This document shows positions 63,346 to 64,000 of a stretch of DNA of 64,000 bases, in pieces. Source of the stretch: an uncultured Eggerthellaceae bacterium (GTDB taxonomy: Bacteria; Actinomycetota; Coriobacteriia; Coriobacteriales; Eggerthellaceae); the NCBI GenBank assembly GCA_910577495.1, contig CAJTML010000002.1:1-64000 (forward strand). Reading direction: 5' to 3'. Positions within the stretch are counted from its first letter, which is position 1. Each line of letters begins with the position of its first letter. Under the pieces are notes generated by a model. That model was not told where the DNA came from. It saw only the letters and a program-made list of their open reading frames with translations, and did not search any database. Both the position numbers and the translations under genes were made by a program.

Positions 63346-64000
63346 TTGAAACGAGCAAAGGCAAAGAAACTCTTACTTACCGTGGGTATGAGTGCTCTTT
63401 TGGCTGTTGGCGTCTTCGCAGCAGTTGGCTGTCAGCCAAAAGCTCCCGACAACACAACGAAAGAGGAAGTGGTTGAAGCCACTGATGATACGGTGCTTCT
63501 AAAACCGCAGACAGATCCGTATAATCCGGTAGTTCGAGATTATGGCGACGGGGTGTTTGTACAGCGTACGCCGGGTGAGGATATTTCGCCCACTCAAAAC
63601 GCAACAGCTCCATTCCATCATCCAACCGAGAGTGTTCCTTACAACACGTACTTCATGAATACTGATGCACGTGGCTGCAACGCATGCCATGAGGATCTGC
63701 GCCAGACCGTGAAAAACATGCCGTATGGGCACATCAATTTACCGGCAGCAACGGGCATTGAACTTACCGTTCAGATGTGCCTAGACTGCCACAATACCAA
63801 CGATTTCGGTTCGGTCATTCACAGTCTGCACGTAACTGAGGACGATCGCGCGAAGTGCATGAATTGCCATGACGCTTCTGAAATGCTTGATGCTACATCA
63901 AATAACGCCAACGGTTCAAATACCCGGATGCCGCTTTGGGACGTTATCAAGCACACGCGCATGCGTGGCATTCTGGATGTGCCAGCAGAAGAGATCACGG
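63346..64000 (+). CDS. Multihaem cytochrome c lipoprotein (partial, cut by window end)
   Basis: 218 residues are visible with no stop before the window ends. The start is a TTG at 63346 behind AGGAGGAGGG. A signal peptide with lipobox AVGC (near residue 29) is followed by a Pro/Asp-rich linker and three CxxCH haem sites (CNACH, CLDCH, CMNCH), with extra His residues as possible axial ligands. In Eggerthellaceae such small cytochromes are commonly encoded next to Tat flavoprotein reductases and carry electrons to them; a reductase gene may follow beyond the window. The divergent MerR gene is the likely regulator. Confidence 0.88.
   Translation, partial: MKRAKAKKLLLTVGMSALLAVGVFAAVGCQPKAPDNTTKEEVVEATDDTVLLKPQTDPYNPVVRDYGDGVFVQRTPGEDISPTQNATAPFHHPTESVPYNTYFMNTDARGCNACHEDLRQTVKNMPYGHINLPAATGIELTVQMCLDCHNTNDFGSVIHSLHVTEDDRAKCMNCHDASEMLDATSNNANGSNTRMPLWDVIKHTRMRGILDVPAEEIT

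Overview
The window is about 64 kb of a bacterial chromosome that includes the replication origin. The organism looks like an actinobacterium of class Coriobacteriia, close to Eggerthellaceae. I infer this from a membrane-bound LuxR regulator divergent from a Tat-exported flavoprotein reductase lipoprotein, a multihaem cytochrome c lipoprotein next to a MerR regulator, several parS sites of the TTTCACGTGAAA type, and many acidic Ala/Glu-rich protein extensions. Base composition is mixed around 50% GC, with a visibly AT-richer stretch from about 12 to 29 kb. A low-GC genus such as Cryptobacterium would fit, but that is inference and not proof.

Layout. 0-12 kb, mostly minus strand: ispE, tadA, a tRNA-Ser, citrate synthase, a 49-residue zinc ribbon, a large membrane M28-like pseudopeptidase, a frameshifted membrane protein and a DinG-type helicase-exonuclease. 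12-20 kb: ddl, rlmN, then parB-parA-rsmG-jag-yidC-yidD-rnpA-rpmH on the minus strand. 20-31 kb, plus strand: an unusual GHKL ATPase/winged-helix protein, dnaA, dnaN, recF, gyrB, gyrA. Gene orientation flips at about 20 kb, so the origin lies around rpmH-dnaA-dnaN. TTTTCCACA and TTATCCACA boxes are present there, and six parS-like sites are scattered over the window.

31-37.3 kb is a tetrapyrrole module: an orphan LuxR HTH protein, a HemX-like membrane protein, a HemA-fold protein that has lost its catalytic residues, a NirJ2/AhbD-like radical SAM protein, and a complete haem/siderophore/corrinoid-type ABC importer. 37.3-43.3 kb holds a DUF151 nuclease-like gene, tRNA-Ile and tRNA-Ala, a membrane J-domain protein, typA, a PrsA-type foldase, an ABC ATPase and two tRNA-Ser genes. 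Directly after the last tRNA-Ser lies a 1.2-kb cluster of four tiny unknown genes, followed by the membrane LuxR regulator and its divergent flavoprotein.

48-64 kb: an acidic conserved protein, rpsF-ssb-rpsR-rplI, dnaB, a YhaO/YhaN (SbcDC-like) pair, purA, purD, a HemN-like radical SAM protein, a MarR-like regulator, ackA, a MerR regulator and the start of a multihaem cytochrome c gene cut by the window end.

Most genes are housekeeping. The parts most worth follow-up are the HemA-fold pseudoenzyme module, the origin-linked GHKL ATPase/winged-helix protein, the degenerate M28 membrane protein, the 169-bp inverted-repeat element at 2.0 kb, the SD-masking hairpin before the NirJ2-like gene, and the strong excess of the hexamer TTCGCC/GGCGAA in intergenic DNA.
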